From NCBI GenBank assembly GCA_018262195.1, contig JAGTRS010000026.1, forward strand, positions 1-64,000: DNA of 64,000 nucleotides, in the 5' to 3' direction. This stretch comes from Pseudomonadota bacterium (GTDB lineage: Bacteria > Pseudomonadota > Gammaproteobacteria > Burkholderiales > Rhodocyclaceae). Every line of letters starts with the position of its first letter. Positions within the stretch are counted from its first letter, which is position 1. Both the position numbers and the translations under genes were made by a program. Of the stretch, positions 17,904-31,698 are shown one piece after another. A model generated the notes under the pieces. That model searched no databases. It saw only the letters and a program-made list of their open reading frames with translations, and had not been told where the DNA came from.

Positions 17904-18032
17904 TATTTTGGCCCACTGTTATCGTCAATGCTGACAAACAAAGGCCTGCTTGATTTAACGCCAGTTGCCTTAAGAGTCTCGGCTACGCAAAAGGAAAGCC
18001 TCCTTCGTTAAAGCGGGTAAACCTCAATGAGG

Positions 18033-18048
18033 GGTTCCACGTGAAACC
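18033..18048. other. parS-like centromere site 2
   Basis: The 16-mer GGTTCCACGTGAAACC has the core GTTCCACGTGAAAC, matching parS at 13 of 14 core positions as a palindrome and fully at the degenerate consensus GTTNCACGTGAAAC. It abuts the oxyR stop codon (18049-18051) exactly. Intergenic, between convergent topB and oxyR. Confidence 0.88.
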
Positions 18049-18963
18049 TCAGCGGACTGCGCCGGCTCCCGGCAGCTGGCAGGAAAGCAGCGCAGCGCGC
18101 ACCGAGTCGATGGCCTGCGGGCGGGGGAAGGTGATACGCCAGACGAGACCGACGGTGCGTTTGGGCTGGGCACCGGCAAACGGCAGCACCTTGACCATCG
18201 GCTCCTTGGTGACCAGCGGATCGGCTGCCGTACTGGGCATGACCGCGACACCCGCCCCGCTCGCCACCATGTAGCGAATGGTTTCAAGGGAGCTGCCTTC
18301 GAGCGAATGCTCCAAGGCATCCGGAGCACTCAGGCGGGGGCAGGATTCGAGTACTTGATCGCGGAAGCAGTTACCCTGGCCGAGCAGCAGCAGGTTCTGG
18401 CCATCAAGTTCGTCGCCGTTTACATCCGCACGGGAAGCCCATGGGTGGGTTGCCGGAACAACCACCCGGAAGGGCTCGTCGTAAACCGGCTGGGCAACCA
18501 GGCCGGGTTCGGCAAAAGGCAACGCAATGATGATGACGTCGAGCTCCCCAGCCTTCAGCGCGGGAATCAGGTTGCCTGTGAAGTCTTCCTTGAGGAAGAG
18601 CGGCATCTTCGGCGCCTCGCGATTGAGCGCCGGTATCAGTTGTGGCAGCAGGTAAGGCGCAATGGTGTAGATGATGCCAACACGTAACTGACCGGTCATC
18701 GGATCGCCGGTGGCCTCGGCGATTTCTTCCAGCTTGACCGCCTCTTCCAGCACGCGCGTTGCCTGGGCGACGATGCGCTCGCCCAGCGGCGTGATGCGGA
18801 TATCGTTCGTGCCGCGCTCGAAAAGCGGCGCACCAATCTGGCCTTCTACCTTCTTCAGCGCCACTGATAGCGTTGGCTGGCTGACGTGGCAGGCATCGGC
18901 TGCCTTGCCGAAATGCCGCTCACGAGCCAGAGCCACGATGTAGCGCATTTCGGTCAGGGTCAC
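18049..18963 (-). CDS. oxyR: Hydrogen peroxide-sensing LysR-type regulator OxyR
   Basis: 304-residue LysR-family activator. The N-terminal winged helix-turn-helix (RYIVALARERHFGKAADACH followed by VSQPTLSVALKKVE) binds DNA; the rest is the periplasmic-binding-like sensor domain. The two redox cysteines of OxyR are conserved with correct spacing in GNCFRDQVLESC, so it should form a regulatory disulfide on peroxide exposure. The GTG at 18963 overlaps the stop of the upstream pseudouridine synthase (GTGA) and yields the normal OxyR N-terminus. No catalase or alkyl hydroperoxide reductase gene is adjacent, so its targets lie elsewhere. Confidence 0.92.
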   Translation of the reverse strand: MTLTEMRYIVALARERHFGKAADACHVSQPTLSVALKKVEGQIGAPLFERGTNDIRITPLGERIVAQATRVLEEAVKLEEIAEATGDPMTGQLRVGIIYTIAPYLLPQLIPALNREAPKMPLFLKEDFTGNLIPALKAGELDVIIIALPFAEPGLVAQPVYDEPFRVVVPATHPWASRADVNGDELDGQNLLLLGQGNCFRDQVLESCPRLSAPDALEHSLEGSSLETIRYMVASGAGVAVMPSTAADPLVTKEPMVKVLPFAGAQPKRTVGLVWRITFPRPQAIDSVRAALLSCQLPGAGAVR

Positions 18964-19667
18964 TTGGAATAGCCCAGTTTCTGCAGATCGGCCGCCGACA
19001 GCCAGCGCCACTCGCCAGGTTTGAGGTCTGGCGGCAGCGTCAAGTCGCCAACGGCTTCGCGATGCAGCGCCTCGACGCGGTTGCTGACGGCGGCCACCAT
19101 GCGTTTGACCTGGTGGTACTTGCCCTCGGTCAGTGTCAGGCGAAGCAGGTTCTCACCGACGATTTCGGCAGCAGCGGCAGCAATCGGTTCGTACTCGTCG
19201 GCGAGCAGCACGCCGGCCAGCAACTGGTCAATTTGCGCCTGATCGAGCGGGTGCTTGGTCGTCGCCAGATAAACTTTCGGCACCTTGCGTTTGGCCGAGG
19301 AAAGCACGTGATTCAACTGGCCGTCGTCGGTAATCAGCAGCAGGCCGGTCGTATCTTCGTCAAGCCGGCCAATCGGCTGAACATCGCGTTCGCGCAACGG
19401 TACGGGCAGTAGTTCAAGGACGCTGGCGTGATGCTTGGGCTTGCGCGAACACTCATAGCCAGCCGGCTTGTTGAGCATCAGCGTGGCGAATTCAGCGTAG
19501 GGCCAATCGACACCGTCGACGGTGAAAACCAGCCCTTCGATATCGAGTTCGACGAAGGGATCGTCGCAAACCTGGCCATTGATCGCCACGCGATCACGCC
19601 GGATGAGGCCCCGGCATTCCCTGCGGGAGCCGAAACCGTGTTTTTGGAGGATACGTTCTAGTTGCAT
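18960..19667 (-). CDS. rsuA: RsuA-family 16S rRNA pseudouridine synthase
   Basis: 235-residue enzyme with an N-terminal S4 RNA-binding domain (MQLERILQKHGFGSRREC) and a catalytic domain carrying the family II motif PIGRLDEDTTGLLL, whose Asp attacks uridine. LMLNKPAGYECS and EGKYHQVKRM are the other conserved blocks. Overall sequence and length agree best with RsuA (pseudouridine 516 of 16S rRNA), but other RsuA-family members are hard to exclude by eye. The ATG at 19667 is chosen because it starts the S4 domain; upstream in-frame residues are poor. The 3' end overlaps oxyR. Confidence 0.85.
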   Translation of the reverse strand: MQLERILQKHGFGSRRECRGLIRRDRVAINGQVCDDPFVELDIEGLVFTVDGVDWPYAEFATLMLNKPAGYECSRKPKHHASVLELLPVPLRERDVQPIGRLDEDTTGLLLITDDGQLNHVLSSAKRKVPKVYLATTKHPLDQAQIDQLLAGVLLADEYEPIAAAAAEIVGENLLRLTLTEGKYHQVKRMVAAVSNRVEALHREAVGDLTLPPDLKPGEWRWLSAADLQKLGYSK

Positions 19668-19793
19668 GGCAGCGATGTTAACACGGCCCCATAATTTCGT
19701 TGCCCGGGAGACCGGTACGAGAAGAAACGCCGCCGGCGGCGAGAAAGAGATGGCGAGGCAATGGGTAGCCGGGTGATGAAATACAATATAGCC

Positions 19794-20264
19794 ATGAATT
19801 TCGAACATCTTATCCAGATCAACGACCCGGAAAATCCGCTGGTCGAATCACTGACTCGCGACCAGCTGTGGCTGGGACTACTCCACCGCGTCGAGAATCC
19901 CGTTCCCTTCCTGCCCGGGCTGGAATCCTGCACCATCCTCGAACGAGCGGCGGATACCCTGCTCCGTGAGCTGGATTTTGGCCCCGCCGTGATCCAGGAT
20001 CGGGTGACGATGGCCGACCAGCATTGGGTGCGCTTCGACATCCAGCCTTCCGAAGCTCACCCCGGCGGCAGTCTGACCATCACCATCGAAGAACCGGAGC
20101 CCGAATTCCTGTTCCTGCGCTTTGCCTACGAGACTACCCTGGCCAACAACCCGAACTCGGAAGACCGGGCCTATATCGACTATGTGAAATCGGCCTACCA
20201 CCAGTCAGACGTTGATTGCGTACGCCTGATCCGCAGCCTGGCCGCCGGCATCCCGCTGCAATAA
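19794..20264 (+). CDS. SRPBCC-fold (AtaL-like / DUF1857) protein
   Basis: 156-residue soluble protein with no signal peptide. Its layout (MNFEHLIQINDP, LTRDQLWLGLLHRVENP, a central beta-rich part, and a C-terminal helix DYVKSAYHQSDVDCVRLIR) matches the AtaL-like/DUF1857 branch of the START/SRPBCC lipid-binding fold as I know it. Such proteins bind hydrophobic ligands; the ligand here is unknown. The second in-frame ATG at 19794 was preferred to the one at 19761 because family members begin close to the first helix. It is divergent from the pseudouridine synthase and stands alone. Confidence 0.75.
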   Translation: MNFEHLIQINDPENPLVESLTRDQLWLGLLHRVENPVPFLPGLESCTILERAADTLLRELDFGPAVIQDRVTMADQHWVRFDIQPSEAHPGGSLTITIEEPEPEFLFLRFAYETTLANNPNSEDRAYIDYVKSAYHQSDVDCVRLIRSLAAGIPLQ

Positions 20265-20342
20265 TCCCCCCTCGCCCGGCCCGGTGTCATCGGATCACCC
20301 GCTCCTGCGTTACTTGGAAGACGTAACCTATAAAGTGGAATC

Positions 20343-20837
20343 ATGAAACGTTTTCTGTCTGTGGCGGCCATCGTCGCTGCCTCATTTACGGCCACGGCCA
20401 ACGCCGCTGATGTCGGTGTCTCGGTCAGCATTGGTCAGCCCGGTTTCTATGGCCAGATCGATATCGGCGGCTATCCACGTCCGCCGGTCATCTATGGCCA
20501 GCCTATCCTCGTCGAGCGCGTCCCCGTCCATCGCCCACCGGTCTATCTGCGCGTCCCGCCCGGTCATGCCAAGCACTGGCGCAAGCACTGCCACGAATAC
20601 CGTGCCTGCGGCGAGCGCGTCTATTTCGTCCAGGACCGGTGGTATGAACGCGAGTACGTACCGCGCTACCAGCAGCGCGGTCGTGGCGACCGCGATCGTT
20701 GGGACGATGGCCGTCGTGACGGTTATCGCGACAACTACTACCGGGAAGAGCGCAACGAACGCCGGGGCGATGGTCGACGAGGCGATGACAACGATCGTGG
20801 TCGGGGACACGGCCACGGACATGGCCACGACCGGTAA
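20343..20837 (+). CDS. Exported basic protein with histidine-rich tail
   Basis: 164-residue protein with a clear signal peptide (MKRFLSVAAIVAASFTATANA). A Pro/Tyr-rich middle part follows (GYPRPPVIYGQPILVERVPV and VHRPPVYLRVPPG), then CHEYRACGERVYFVQ with two Cys, then a low-complexity Arg/Asp/Gly tail ending in GHGHGHGHDR. The His repeats suggest metal binding in the periplasm, but no function is established. A TATAAA hexamer at 20329-20334 just upstream is a likely -10 element, implying a very short leader. It ends at a bidirectional terminator shared with ybiT. Confidence 0.85.
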   Translation: MKRFLSVAAIVAASFTATANAADVGVSVSIGQPGFYGQIDIGGYPRPPVIYGQPILVERVPVHRPPVYLRVPPGHAKHWRKHCHEYRACGERVYFVQDRWYEREYVPRYQQRGRGDRDRWDDGRRDGYRDNYYREERNERRGDGRRGDDNDRGRGHGHGHGHDR

Positions 20838-20870
20838 TCAGCCCGGATCAATAAGCAAATAAGCAAATTA

Positions 20871-20905
20871 AAAAAGGCCGAAGCGCCATGCGTCTTCGGC
20901 CTTTT
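20871..20905. terminator. Bidirectional rho-independent terminator
   Basis: A strong hairpin, AAAAAGGCCGAAG ... CTTCGGCCTTTTT with a 9-10-nt loop, has a T tract on both strands. It lies between the convergent genes for the His-rich exported protein (ending 20837) and ybiT (ending 20935) and should terminate both. Confidence 0.93.
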
Positions 20906-20934
20906 TGCTTTGCCCGCAGACCGGGCAAAGATCC

Positions 20935-22557
20935 TTATTCGACGCCCTGTGAGGCCAGGTAATCCTCATAGCCACCGAGGTAGTCGATGATCCGGCCATC
21001 GCTCTTGACCTCAAGCACGCGAGTGGACAGCGAGGAAACGAACTCGCGATCGTGCGAGACGAAGATCAGCGTACCGGGGAATTTTTCCAGACCGCTATTC
21101 AGCGCTTCGATTGATTCCATATCGAGGTGGTTGGTCGGTTCGTCCATCAGCAGCACGTTGTGCTTCGACAACATCAGCTTGCCAAACAACATGCGGCCTT
21201 GCTCACCACCGGAGATGACGTTGACAGGCTTCTTGACTTCGTCACCGGAGAAAAGCAAACGGCCGAGGGTGCCGCGAATCAGGGTTTCGAGGTCGCCACC
21301 GTCGTCGATGGTGGCGCGGGCATAGCCGGCAATCCACTCGGTCAGGCTCTCTTCACCGGCAAAAGTGGCGCTGTGGTCCTGCGCGTAGTAGCCCGGATTG
21401 GCCTTTTCCGCCCATTTGATGGTGCCGAATTGCGGCGTCACTTCGCCCATCAGCAGCTTCAGCAGCGTGGTCTTGCCGACCCCGTTTTCACCGATTACCG
21501 CAATCTTTTCACCGGCGTTGATGGTCAGCGTCAGGTTGTTGAAGATCTTGCGCTCGCCGCCTTCGTAGGTGAAGGAAACATTTTCGATTTCGACCGCCTG
21601 GCGATGCAGTTTGGCCTTTTCGTCGTAGTCGAAACGAATCCACGGGTACTGGCGTGACGAGGGCTTCATGTCTTCCGGCTTGAGCTTTTCGATCAGCTTG
21701 ACGCGGCTGGTCGCCTGCTTGGCCTTGGAGGCATTGGCCGAGAAGCGGCGGACGAAGGTCTGCAGTTCGGCGATCCGCTCCTTCGCCTTGGCGTTGGCGT
21801 TCTGCTGGCGCTCGCGTGCAGCCTGTGCGGCTTCCATGAAGTCGTCGTAGTTGCCGGCGTAGGTGGTGATCTTGCCGTAATCTAGGTCAGCCATGTGGGT
21901 ACAGACCTGGTTCAGGAAGTGACGATCGTGGGAGATGATGATCATCGTCGAGTCACGATTGTTCAGCACGTCTTCCAGCCAGCGGATGGTGTTGATGTCG
22001 AGGTTGTTGGTCGGTTCGTCGAGCAGCAGGATGTCAGGATTGGCGAACAGGGCCTGGCATAGCAGGACGCGCAGTTTCCAGCCGGGGGCCACTTCGCTCA
22101 TCGGGCCGTTGTGCTGTTCGGTCGGGATGCCCACACCAAGCAGCAGTTCGCCGGCACGGGATTCGGCGGTATAGCCGTCCAGCTCGCCGAACTGATGCTC
22201 CAGATCGGCTGCCTTCATGTAATCGTCTTCGGTCGCTTCCGGGTTGGCGTAGATGGCGTCGCGTTCGCTCATGCATGCCCACATTTCCTCATGGCCCATC
22301 AGCACGACGTCGAGGACGCGCATGTTTTCATACGCGAACTGGTCCTGCTTCAGGTAGGCCATGCGCTCGTGCTTGTCTTTCGAGACGTTGCCGGCCGATG
22401 GTTCCAGCACGCCGCACAGGATCTTCATGAAGGTCGATTTACCGGCGCCGTTGGCACCGATCAGCCCGTAGCGATAACCCTCGCCAAACTTGACGTTGAC
22501 GTTTTCGAAAAGGGGTTTGACCCCGAACTGCATGGTGATATTGGCGGCGACGAGCAC
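20935..22557 (-). CDS. ybiT: ABC-F family ATPase YbiT
   Basis: 540-residue soluble protein with two ABC ATPase domains and no membrane segment. Domain 1 has Walker [10 protein letters not shown], the atypical signature [11 protein letters not shown] and Walker [13 protein letters not shown]; domain 2 has [18 protein letters not shown] and [12 protein letters not shown]. The linker between them is the ABC-F arm. N-terminus, linker and signature agree closely with E. coli YbiT as I recall it. ABC-F proteins bind the ribosomal E site and relieve or regulate stalled translation; the specific trigger of YbiT is not settled. It diverges from the response-regulator gene at 22688. Confidence 0.94.
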   Translation of the reverse strand: MLVAANITMQFGVKPLFENVNVKFGEGYRYGLIGANGAGKSTFMKILCGVLEPSAGNVSKDKHERMAYLKQDQFAYENMRVLDVVLMGHEEMWACMSERDAIYANPEATEDDYMKAADLEHQFGELDGYTAESRAGELLLGVGIPTEQHNGPMSEVAPGWKLRVLLCQALFANPDILLLDEPTNNLDINTIRWLEDVLNNRDSTMIIISHDRHFLNQVCTHMADLDYGKITTYAGNYDDFMEAAQAARERQQNANAKAKERIAELQTFVRRFSANASKAKQATSRVKLIEKLKPEDMKPSSRQYPWIRFDYDEKAKLHRQAVEIENVSFTYEGGERKIFNNLTLTINAGEKIAVIGENGVGKTTLLKLLMGEVTPQFGTIKWAEKANPGYYAQDHSATFAGEESLTEWIAGYARATIDDGGDLETLIRGTLGRLLFSGDEVKKPVNVISGGEQGRMLFGKLMLSKHNVLLMDEPTNHLDMESIEALNSGLEKFPGTLIFVSHDREFVSSLSTRVLEVKSDGRIIDYLGGYEDYLASQGVE

Positions 22558-22687
22558 TTGAATTCCGATCCTTACAAAAACTGCAAAACAAGGGGGCGAA
22601 TTCTACCTTTTTTCAAGCACTTGCGGTGACAACGGCAGATTGTTGTGATATTTTTGTCAATATTGCCATTCATCCAGGAGTGCCGGC

Positions 22688-23821
22688 GTGATCCACCCTT
22701 TTCGTGTTGCCATTGTCGAAGACAATCCGCCGCAGCGCATGATCCTGACCCGCCTGCTGGAAAAGGATTATCAGATCGAATCGTTCGACAGCGGGACCGC
22801 CTTTCTCGCCAGCGGAGGCGCTTTCGATGCCGTGTTGCTCGACATCGAAATGCCTGAACTCAGCGGCTACGACACCTGCCGCCGCTTCCGGGAGCAGACG
22901 CGGGGTGCCGAAGTACCGGTCATCTTCGTGTCAGCCCACGACACCACGCCGGAAAGGGTGGCTGCCTATGAGGCCGGTGGCGACGACTTCCTGACCAAGC
23001 CAATCGCCGCGCACGAGCTGCGCCACAAGCTCGGTAGCGCCATCGAACTGCGAGAAAAGGTGCGCACCCTCGCCAGCCAGTCCACCGATGCACAGCGTGT
23101 CGCCTTTTCGGCCATGACCAGCATGGGTGACCTTGGCGTGGTCATCGAATTCCTGCGCAAGTCGGCAATGGCCACCAGTTATTCGGCCATCGCCGCCCGG
23201 CTGGTGGCGGCTATGAAGGCCTGGGGTCTGCAAGGCGCGGTCCAGGTACGCGGCCGGCATGAACAGGTTGCCCTCAATGCCGAAGGGCCGATGACCGCCA
23301 TGCAGGCGGCGGTGCTGGAAAAAATGCGAGATATTGGCCGCATCTTCGAAATGGGGTCACGGGCCGTGATCAATTTTGACCATGTCTCCCTGCTGGTTGA
23401 AAACCTGCCCGTTAACGACCTCGAAAAAGTCGGGCGCCTGCGCGATCATCTGGCGGTACTGGCCGAAAGCGCCGACATGCGTATGGCGACGCTGGATGCC
23501 GCTATTGAGCGCGACCTCCAGAAACAAGGGATCGAAGCTGCGCTGGACGAACTCAAAGCCGCGATGCAGCAAGCCACCCTTCATTCCAGCACCAGTCACC
23601 GCAAGGGGCAGGCCGCGCTACTCGAAAGCATCGAACAGTTGGGCCGAACGATACAGTCGCTAGGCCTCACCGAAGTGCAGACGGACTATATGGACGACCT
23701 GATCCGTAACGCAGTCGATGAAACCCAACGCTACTTCGACGAAGTCGCCGAAAACGAAAATGACTTCGCCGACGTGATCACCCGCCTTCAAAGACTGGCC
23801 CAGGCGGACTACCGGCTGTGA
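22688..23821 (+). CDS. Response regulator with uncharacterised output domain
   Basis: 377-residue cytoplasmic protein. Residues 1-125 are a receiver domain: acidic pair in VAIVEDNPPQ, phospho-acceptor Asp in AVLLDIEMPELSG, Thr/Ser in VIFVSAHD and Lys in LTKPI. Residues 130-377 have no motif I recognise. They start with a stretch that resembles a small ligand-binding fold (FSAMTSMGDLGVVIEFLRK) and end in two long amphipathic helices. No HTH, GGDEF, EAL or HD-GYP signature is present. The GTG at 22688 is preceded by AGGAG at 22676-22680. It stands alone, without a cognate kinase beside it; the hybrid kinase 3.5 kb downstream is a candidate partner. Confidence 0.85.
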   Translation: MIHPFRVAIVEDNPPQRMILTRLLEKDYQIESFDSGTAFLASGGAFDAVLLDIEMPELSGYDTCRRFREQTRGAEVPVIFVSAHDTTPERVAAYEAGGDDFLTKPIAAHELRHKLGSAIELREKVRTLASQSTDAQRVAFSAMTSMGDLGVVIEFLRKSAMATSYSAIAARLVAAMKAWGLQGAVQVRGRHEQVALNAEGPMTAMQAAVLEKMRDIGRIFEMGSRAVINFDHVSLLVENLPVNDLEKVGRLRDHLAVLAESADMRMATLDAAIERDLQKQGIEAALDELKAAMQQATLHSSTSHRKGQAALLESIEQLGRTIQSLGLTEVQTDYMDDLIRNAVDETQRYFDEVAENENDFADVITRLQRLAQADYRL

Positions 23822-23888
23822 TCCCAATTGCTGCACTGCGGTGTAAGATTTGCGGTCACAACAATAAACACCGACTGAGACACAGCAC

Positions 23889-25175
23889 ATGGTTCCACAC
23901 CTCACCACCGCCCTCACCGGCCCCCTGCTCGAGCTCGAGCGCCGTTTCCTCGCCGCCAGCCCGCAGATCGAGCAATGGCTGCGCAGCCAATGGCTGGAGC
24001 ACACGCCGCCCTTCTACTCATCGGTCGATCTGCGCAATTCCGGCTTCAAGCTGGCGCCCGTCGACACCAATCTCTTCCCCGGCGGCTTCAACAACCTCAA
24101 CCCAGCCTTCCTGCCGCTCTGCGTGCAGGCGGCGATGAGCGCCATCGAAAAATTCTGTCCGGAAGCACGCAGCCTGCTGCTCATTCCCGAGAACCACACG
24201 CGCAACCAGTTCTACCTGCAGAACGTGGCGCAGATCGCCGCCATCCTCAAGCAGACGGGTCTCAACGTCCGTCTCGGCTCGCTGAACCCGGAAATCACCC
24301 AGCCGACGCCGGTCGACCTGCCCAACGGCCAGCAACTGCTGCTCGAACCGCTGGTCCGCACAAAACACCGCCTCGGCCTCGATGGCTTCGATCCCTGCGC
24401 CATCCTGCTCAACAACGACCTGTCGGCCGGTATTCCTGAAATCCTGCAAGGCCTCAACGAGCAGGTCGTGCTGCCACCGGTGCATGCCGGCTGGGCCGTG
24501 CGCCGCAAGTCCAACCACTTTGCTGCCTACGACCAGGTCGCCAACGATTTCGCCAAGGCCATCGGCATCGACCCGTGGCGCATCAATCCGGCATTTTCAG
24601 TGTGCCGTAGCGTCAATTTCCACGAACGTCAGGGCGAGGAATGCCTGGCCGCCAACGTCTCGGCCGTGCTCGACATCGTCAAGGAAAAGTACCGCGAATA
24701 CGACATCGAAGAGACGCCCTACGTCGTCGTTAAGGCCGATGCCGGCACCTACGGCATGGGCATCATGACTGTGCGTAATGTCGATGAAGTGATCGCCCTG
24801 AACCGCAAGCAGCGCAACAAGATGAGCGTCGTCAAGGAAGGCCTCGAAGTCTCCGAGGTACTGATCCAGGAAGGCGTGCATTCCTTTGAAACGCTCAATG
24901 AGGCAGTGGCCGAGCCAGTCATTTACATGATCGATCGTTACGTCGTCGGCGGCTTCTACCGCGTTCATACCGGGCGCGGCAAGGACGAAAACCTCAATGC
25001 GCCGGGCATGCATTTCGAGCCGCTGGCCTTTGATACAGGCTGCAACATGCCGGACTACGGCTGCGGCAATCCGGATTCACCGCCCAACCGCTTCTACGCC
25101 TACGGTGTCGTCGGCCGTCTGGCCTGCCTCGCTGCCGCCATCGAACTCGAGCGCACCGCGCCGGAAAACGGCTGA
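23889..25175 (+). CDS. gshA: Glutamate-cysteine ligase, Acidithiobacillus-type
   Basis: 428-residue enzyme for the first, rate-limiting step of glutathione synthesis, joining glutamate and cysteine with ATP. It resembles the proteobacterial family first described from Acidithiobacillus (Thiobacillus) ferrooxidans rather than E. coli GshA. Conserved blocks include VDTNLFPGGFNNLNP, LLLIPENHTRNQFYLQN and an ATP-grasp-like stretch YVVVKADAGTYGMGIM. It is followed by gshB after 5 bases and apbE beyond, so glutathione synthesis is one transcription unit. The 67-base gap upstream (23822-23888) must hold its promoter unless it is read from the response-regulator gene. Confidence 0.93.
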   Translation: MVPHLTTALTGPLLELERRFLAASPQIEQWLRSQWLEHTPPFYSSVDLRNSGFKLAPVDTNLFPGGFNNLNPAFLPLCVQAAMSAIEKFCPEARSLLLIPENHTRNQFYLQNVAQIAAILKQTGLNVRLGSLNPEITQPTPVDLPNGQQLLLEPLVRTKHRLGLDGFDPCAILLNNDLSAGIPEILQGLNEQVVLPPVHAGWAVRRKSNHFAAYDQVANDFAKAIGIDPWRINPAFSVCRSVNFHERQGEECLAANVSAVLDIVKEKYREYDIEETPYVVVKADAGTYGMGIMTVRNVDEVIALNRKQRNKMSVVKEGLEVSEVLIQEGVHSFETLNEAVAEPVIYMIDRYVVGGFYRVHTGRGKDENLNAPGMHFEPLAFDTGCNMPDYGCGNPDSPPNRFYAYGVVGRLACLAAAIELERTAPENG

Positions 25176-25180
25176 GCGCC

Positions 25181-26200
25181 GTGGCCCAGCAGCTGCATTT
25201 TGAAAAACACCTGCTGGGCGGCAGCAGCCAGTCGCTGAAACTGGCTTTTGTTCTCGACCCGCTCGATCACCTAAAGGCCTGGAAAGATTCGTCAGTCGCC
25301 ATGATGCGGGCGGCCGAAAACCACGGCCATGAGGTTTTCGCCATCGATGCTGCGACGCTGGGCTGGCGCAAGCCGGACGATGCGCACACCGGCGGGGTGT
25401 CCGGCGAGGCGCTCCACCTCCACCTGCGCCCGGACGATCATGACTGGTACCGCGAAACCGGTCGCGAATGGATGCCGCTGAAGGCTTTCGACGCGGTGAT
25501 CATGCGCAAGGATCCGCCCTTCGATTTCGAGTACCTGACCGCCACCTGGCTGCTTGAAAGAGCCGAGGAAGACGGGGTCAAGGTCTTCAACCGGCCACGG
25601 GCGCTGCGCAACCACTCCGAAAAGCTGGCGATCATGGAATTTGCCCATTTTTCGCCAGCAACCGTGGCAACGCGCAACATGGCGCAGATCCACCATTTCA
25701 TCGATGAGCAGCGCGATGTCATCCTCAAGCCGCTCGACGGCATGGGTGGCAGCCAGATATTTCGCGTCCATCGCAACGACCCGAACCGCAATGTCATCGT
25801 CGAAACGCTGACCCACGAAGGCGCGCGAACCATCATGGCGCAGCGCTACGTGCCGGAGATTGCGGCCGGCGACAAGCGCATCCTGCTCATTGCCGGCAAA
25901 CCGGTTCCGTGGTGTCTGGCGCGCATCCCCAAGGCCGGCGAGACGCGTGGCAACCTCGCGGTCGGTGGTACCGGTATCGCCCAGGAACTGTCGGCCCGCG
26001 ACCGTGAGATTGCCGAAGCCATCGGCCCCATCCTCTTCAACCGAGGATTGATGCTGATCGGCATCGACGTTATCGGCGACTACCTGACCGAAATCAACGT
26101 CACCAGTCCGACCTGCATGGTCGAGATCCGCCAGCAGTCCGGCTTTGACGCAGCCGGCGCCTTCATCACCGCCGTCGAGCGCGCATGCGGCCTCGTCTGA
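25181..26200 (+). CDS. gshB: Glutathione synthetase
   Basis: 339-residue ATP-grasp ligase that adds glycine to gamma-glutamylcysteine. Family landmarks: LKLAFVLDPLDHLKAWKDSS near the N-terminus, MRKDPPFDFEYLTATWLLE, DVILKPLDGMGGSQIFRV, and the C-terminal GIDVIGDYLTEINVTSPT. The annotated GTG start at 25181 adds about 18 residues before the point where GshB proteins usually begin; no ATG occurs in that stretch, so the real start may be a non-ATG codon near 25237. The 3' end overlaps apbE by 16 bases. Confidence 0.95.
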   Translation: MAQQLHFEKHLLGGSSQSLKLAFVLDPLDHLKAWKDSSVAMMRAAENHGHEVFAIDAATLGWRKPDDAHTGGVSGEALHLHLRPDDHDWYRETGREWMPLKAFDAVIMRKDPPFDFEYLTATWLLERAEEDGVKVFNRPRALRNHSEKLAIMEFAHFSPATVATRNMAQIHHFIDEQRDVILKPLDGMGGSQIFRVHRNDPNRNVIVETLTHEGARTIMAQRYVPEIAAGDKRILLIAGKPVPWCLARIPKAGETRGNLAVGGTGIAQELSARDREIAEAIGPILFNRGLMLIGIDVIGDYLTEINVTSPTCMVEIRQQSGFDAAGAFITAVERACGLV

Positions 26201-27225
26201 AGCTGTTGCTCATCGCCTTTGCGGCGCTGCTCCTCACCGCCTGCGGCCGCACACCGCTGCAGGAACAGCAGGCCTATGTCTTCGGCACGCGCGTCGAAGT
26301 GCTGGTCGTCAGCGACGACCCGGAACAGGGCCGCAAGGCCATCGCCGCAGTCCTGCGCGAATTCGACCGCCTGCACCGGGCCTATCACGCCTGGCAGGAG
26401 TCCGAGCTGACGACTTTGAACTTGGCCATTTTTTCCGGTCGACCGCAGTTGGTGACCCCGGAACTGGCCGAATTCATCCAGGAAGCCCAGTCACTATCGA
26501 AACAGGGCGACTACCTGTTCGACCCCGGCATCGGCCAGCTCATCAAGCTCTGGGGTTTCCAGTCCGATGAATTCAAGGCTGAATTGCCGCCACCGGCCGA
26601 CATCAAGGCCTGGCTGGCGAGCAAACCGTCGATTGCCGACATCAAGATCGACGGCACGACCATCAGCAGCCGCAACCGCAATGTCGCCCTCGATTTCGGC
26701 GGCTACCTCAAAGGCGTCGCCCTCGACCGCGCCGCCGCCATCCTGCGCGCCCAGGGCATCCACAACGCACTGATCAACATTGGCGGCAACGTCATGGCGC
26801 TGGGCAGCAAGGAGGGCAAGAAGTGGCGCGTGGGCATCCAGCATCCGCGTCAGCCCGGCCCGCTGGCCACGGTCACCTTGGATGACGGTGAAGCAATCGG
26901 CACCTCCGGGGACTATCAGCGCTTCTTCGAGGTCGATGGCCAGCGCTACGCCCACCTGCTTGATCCTCGCACCGGCTATCCCGCCAACCACACGCAGGCA
27001 GTAACGGTGCTGATCCCCAAGGGGCCAAAGGCCGGTACCTTGTCCGATGCCGCCTCCAAGCCGATCTTCATCGCTGGACCGGATGGCTGGCGCGACATGG
27101 CACGCAAAATGGACGTCGGCCTCGTCTTGCGCGTCGACCATAACAATCAGATATTCGTCACCGAGGCACTGCGCCAGCGCCTGGAATTCATCGGTTCACC
27201 GCCCGACCTGAACGTTATCCAGTAG
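26185..27225 (+). CDS. apbE: FAD:protein FMN transferase ApbE, lipoprotein
   Basis: 346-residue flavin transferase that attaches FMN covalently to Thr in target proteins such as subunits of the sodium-pumping NADH:quinone reductase and Rnf complexes. The N-terminus is a lipoprotein signal (LLLTAC, lipidated Cys near residue 20), so it acts on the periplasmic side of the membrane. ApbE motifs are visible: VFGTRVEV, RVGIQHPR, AIGTSGDYQRFF and the metal-binding HLLDPRTGYPAN. Overlap with gshB shows translational coupling; the targets are not encoded in the window. Confidence 0.95.
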   Translation: MRPRLKLLLIAFAALLLTACGRTPLQEQQAYVFGTRVEVLVVSDDPEQGRKAIAAVLREFDRLHRAYHAWQESELTTLNLAIFSGRPQLVTPELAEFIQEAQSLSKQGDYLFDPGIGQLIKLWGFQSDEFKAELPPPADIKAWLASKPSIADIKIDGTTISSRNRNVALDFGGYLKGVALDRAAAILRAQGIHNALINIGGNVMALGSKEGKKWRVGIQHPRQPGPLATVTLDDGEAIGTSGDYQRFFEVDGQRYAHLLDPRTGYPANHTQAVTVLIPKGPKAGTLSDAASKPIFIAGPDGWRDMARKMDVGLVLRVDHNNQIFVTEALRQRLEFIGSPPDLNVIQ

Positions 27226-27242
27226 CTCAAGGAAGCGTTTCG

Positions 27243-27271
27243 TTGACACTTTTATGCAGGAAACGTATATC
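27243..27271 (+). promoter_or_regulatory. Sigma-70-like promoter for the hybrid kinase gene
   Basis: TTGACA at 27243-27248 and TATATC at 27266-27271 are separated by exactly 17 bp, close to the sigma-70 consensus. The predicted start lies about 70 bases before the ATG at 27351. It sits 18 bases after the apbE stop, and no terminator intervenes. Confidence 0.65.
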
Positions 27272-27350
27272 TCGCCACATTGATACCAAAATATATAAAA
27301 TCCTCACTTTAAGAAGGGTTATTGCCAGGTAGCCACACAAAGGGGAGGGA

Positions 27351-31673
<4,323 letters not shown>

Positions 31674-31698
31674 GACACCTAATCGAGAGTCGCAACCC

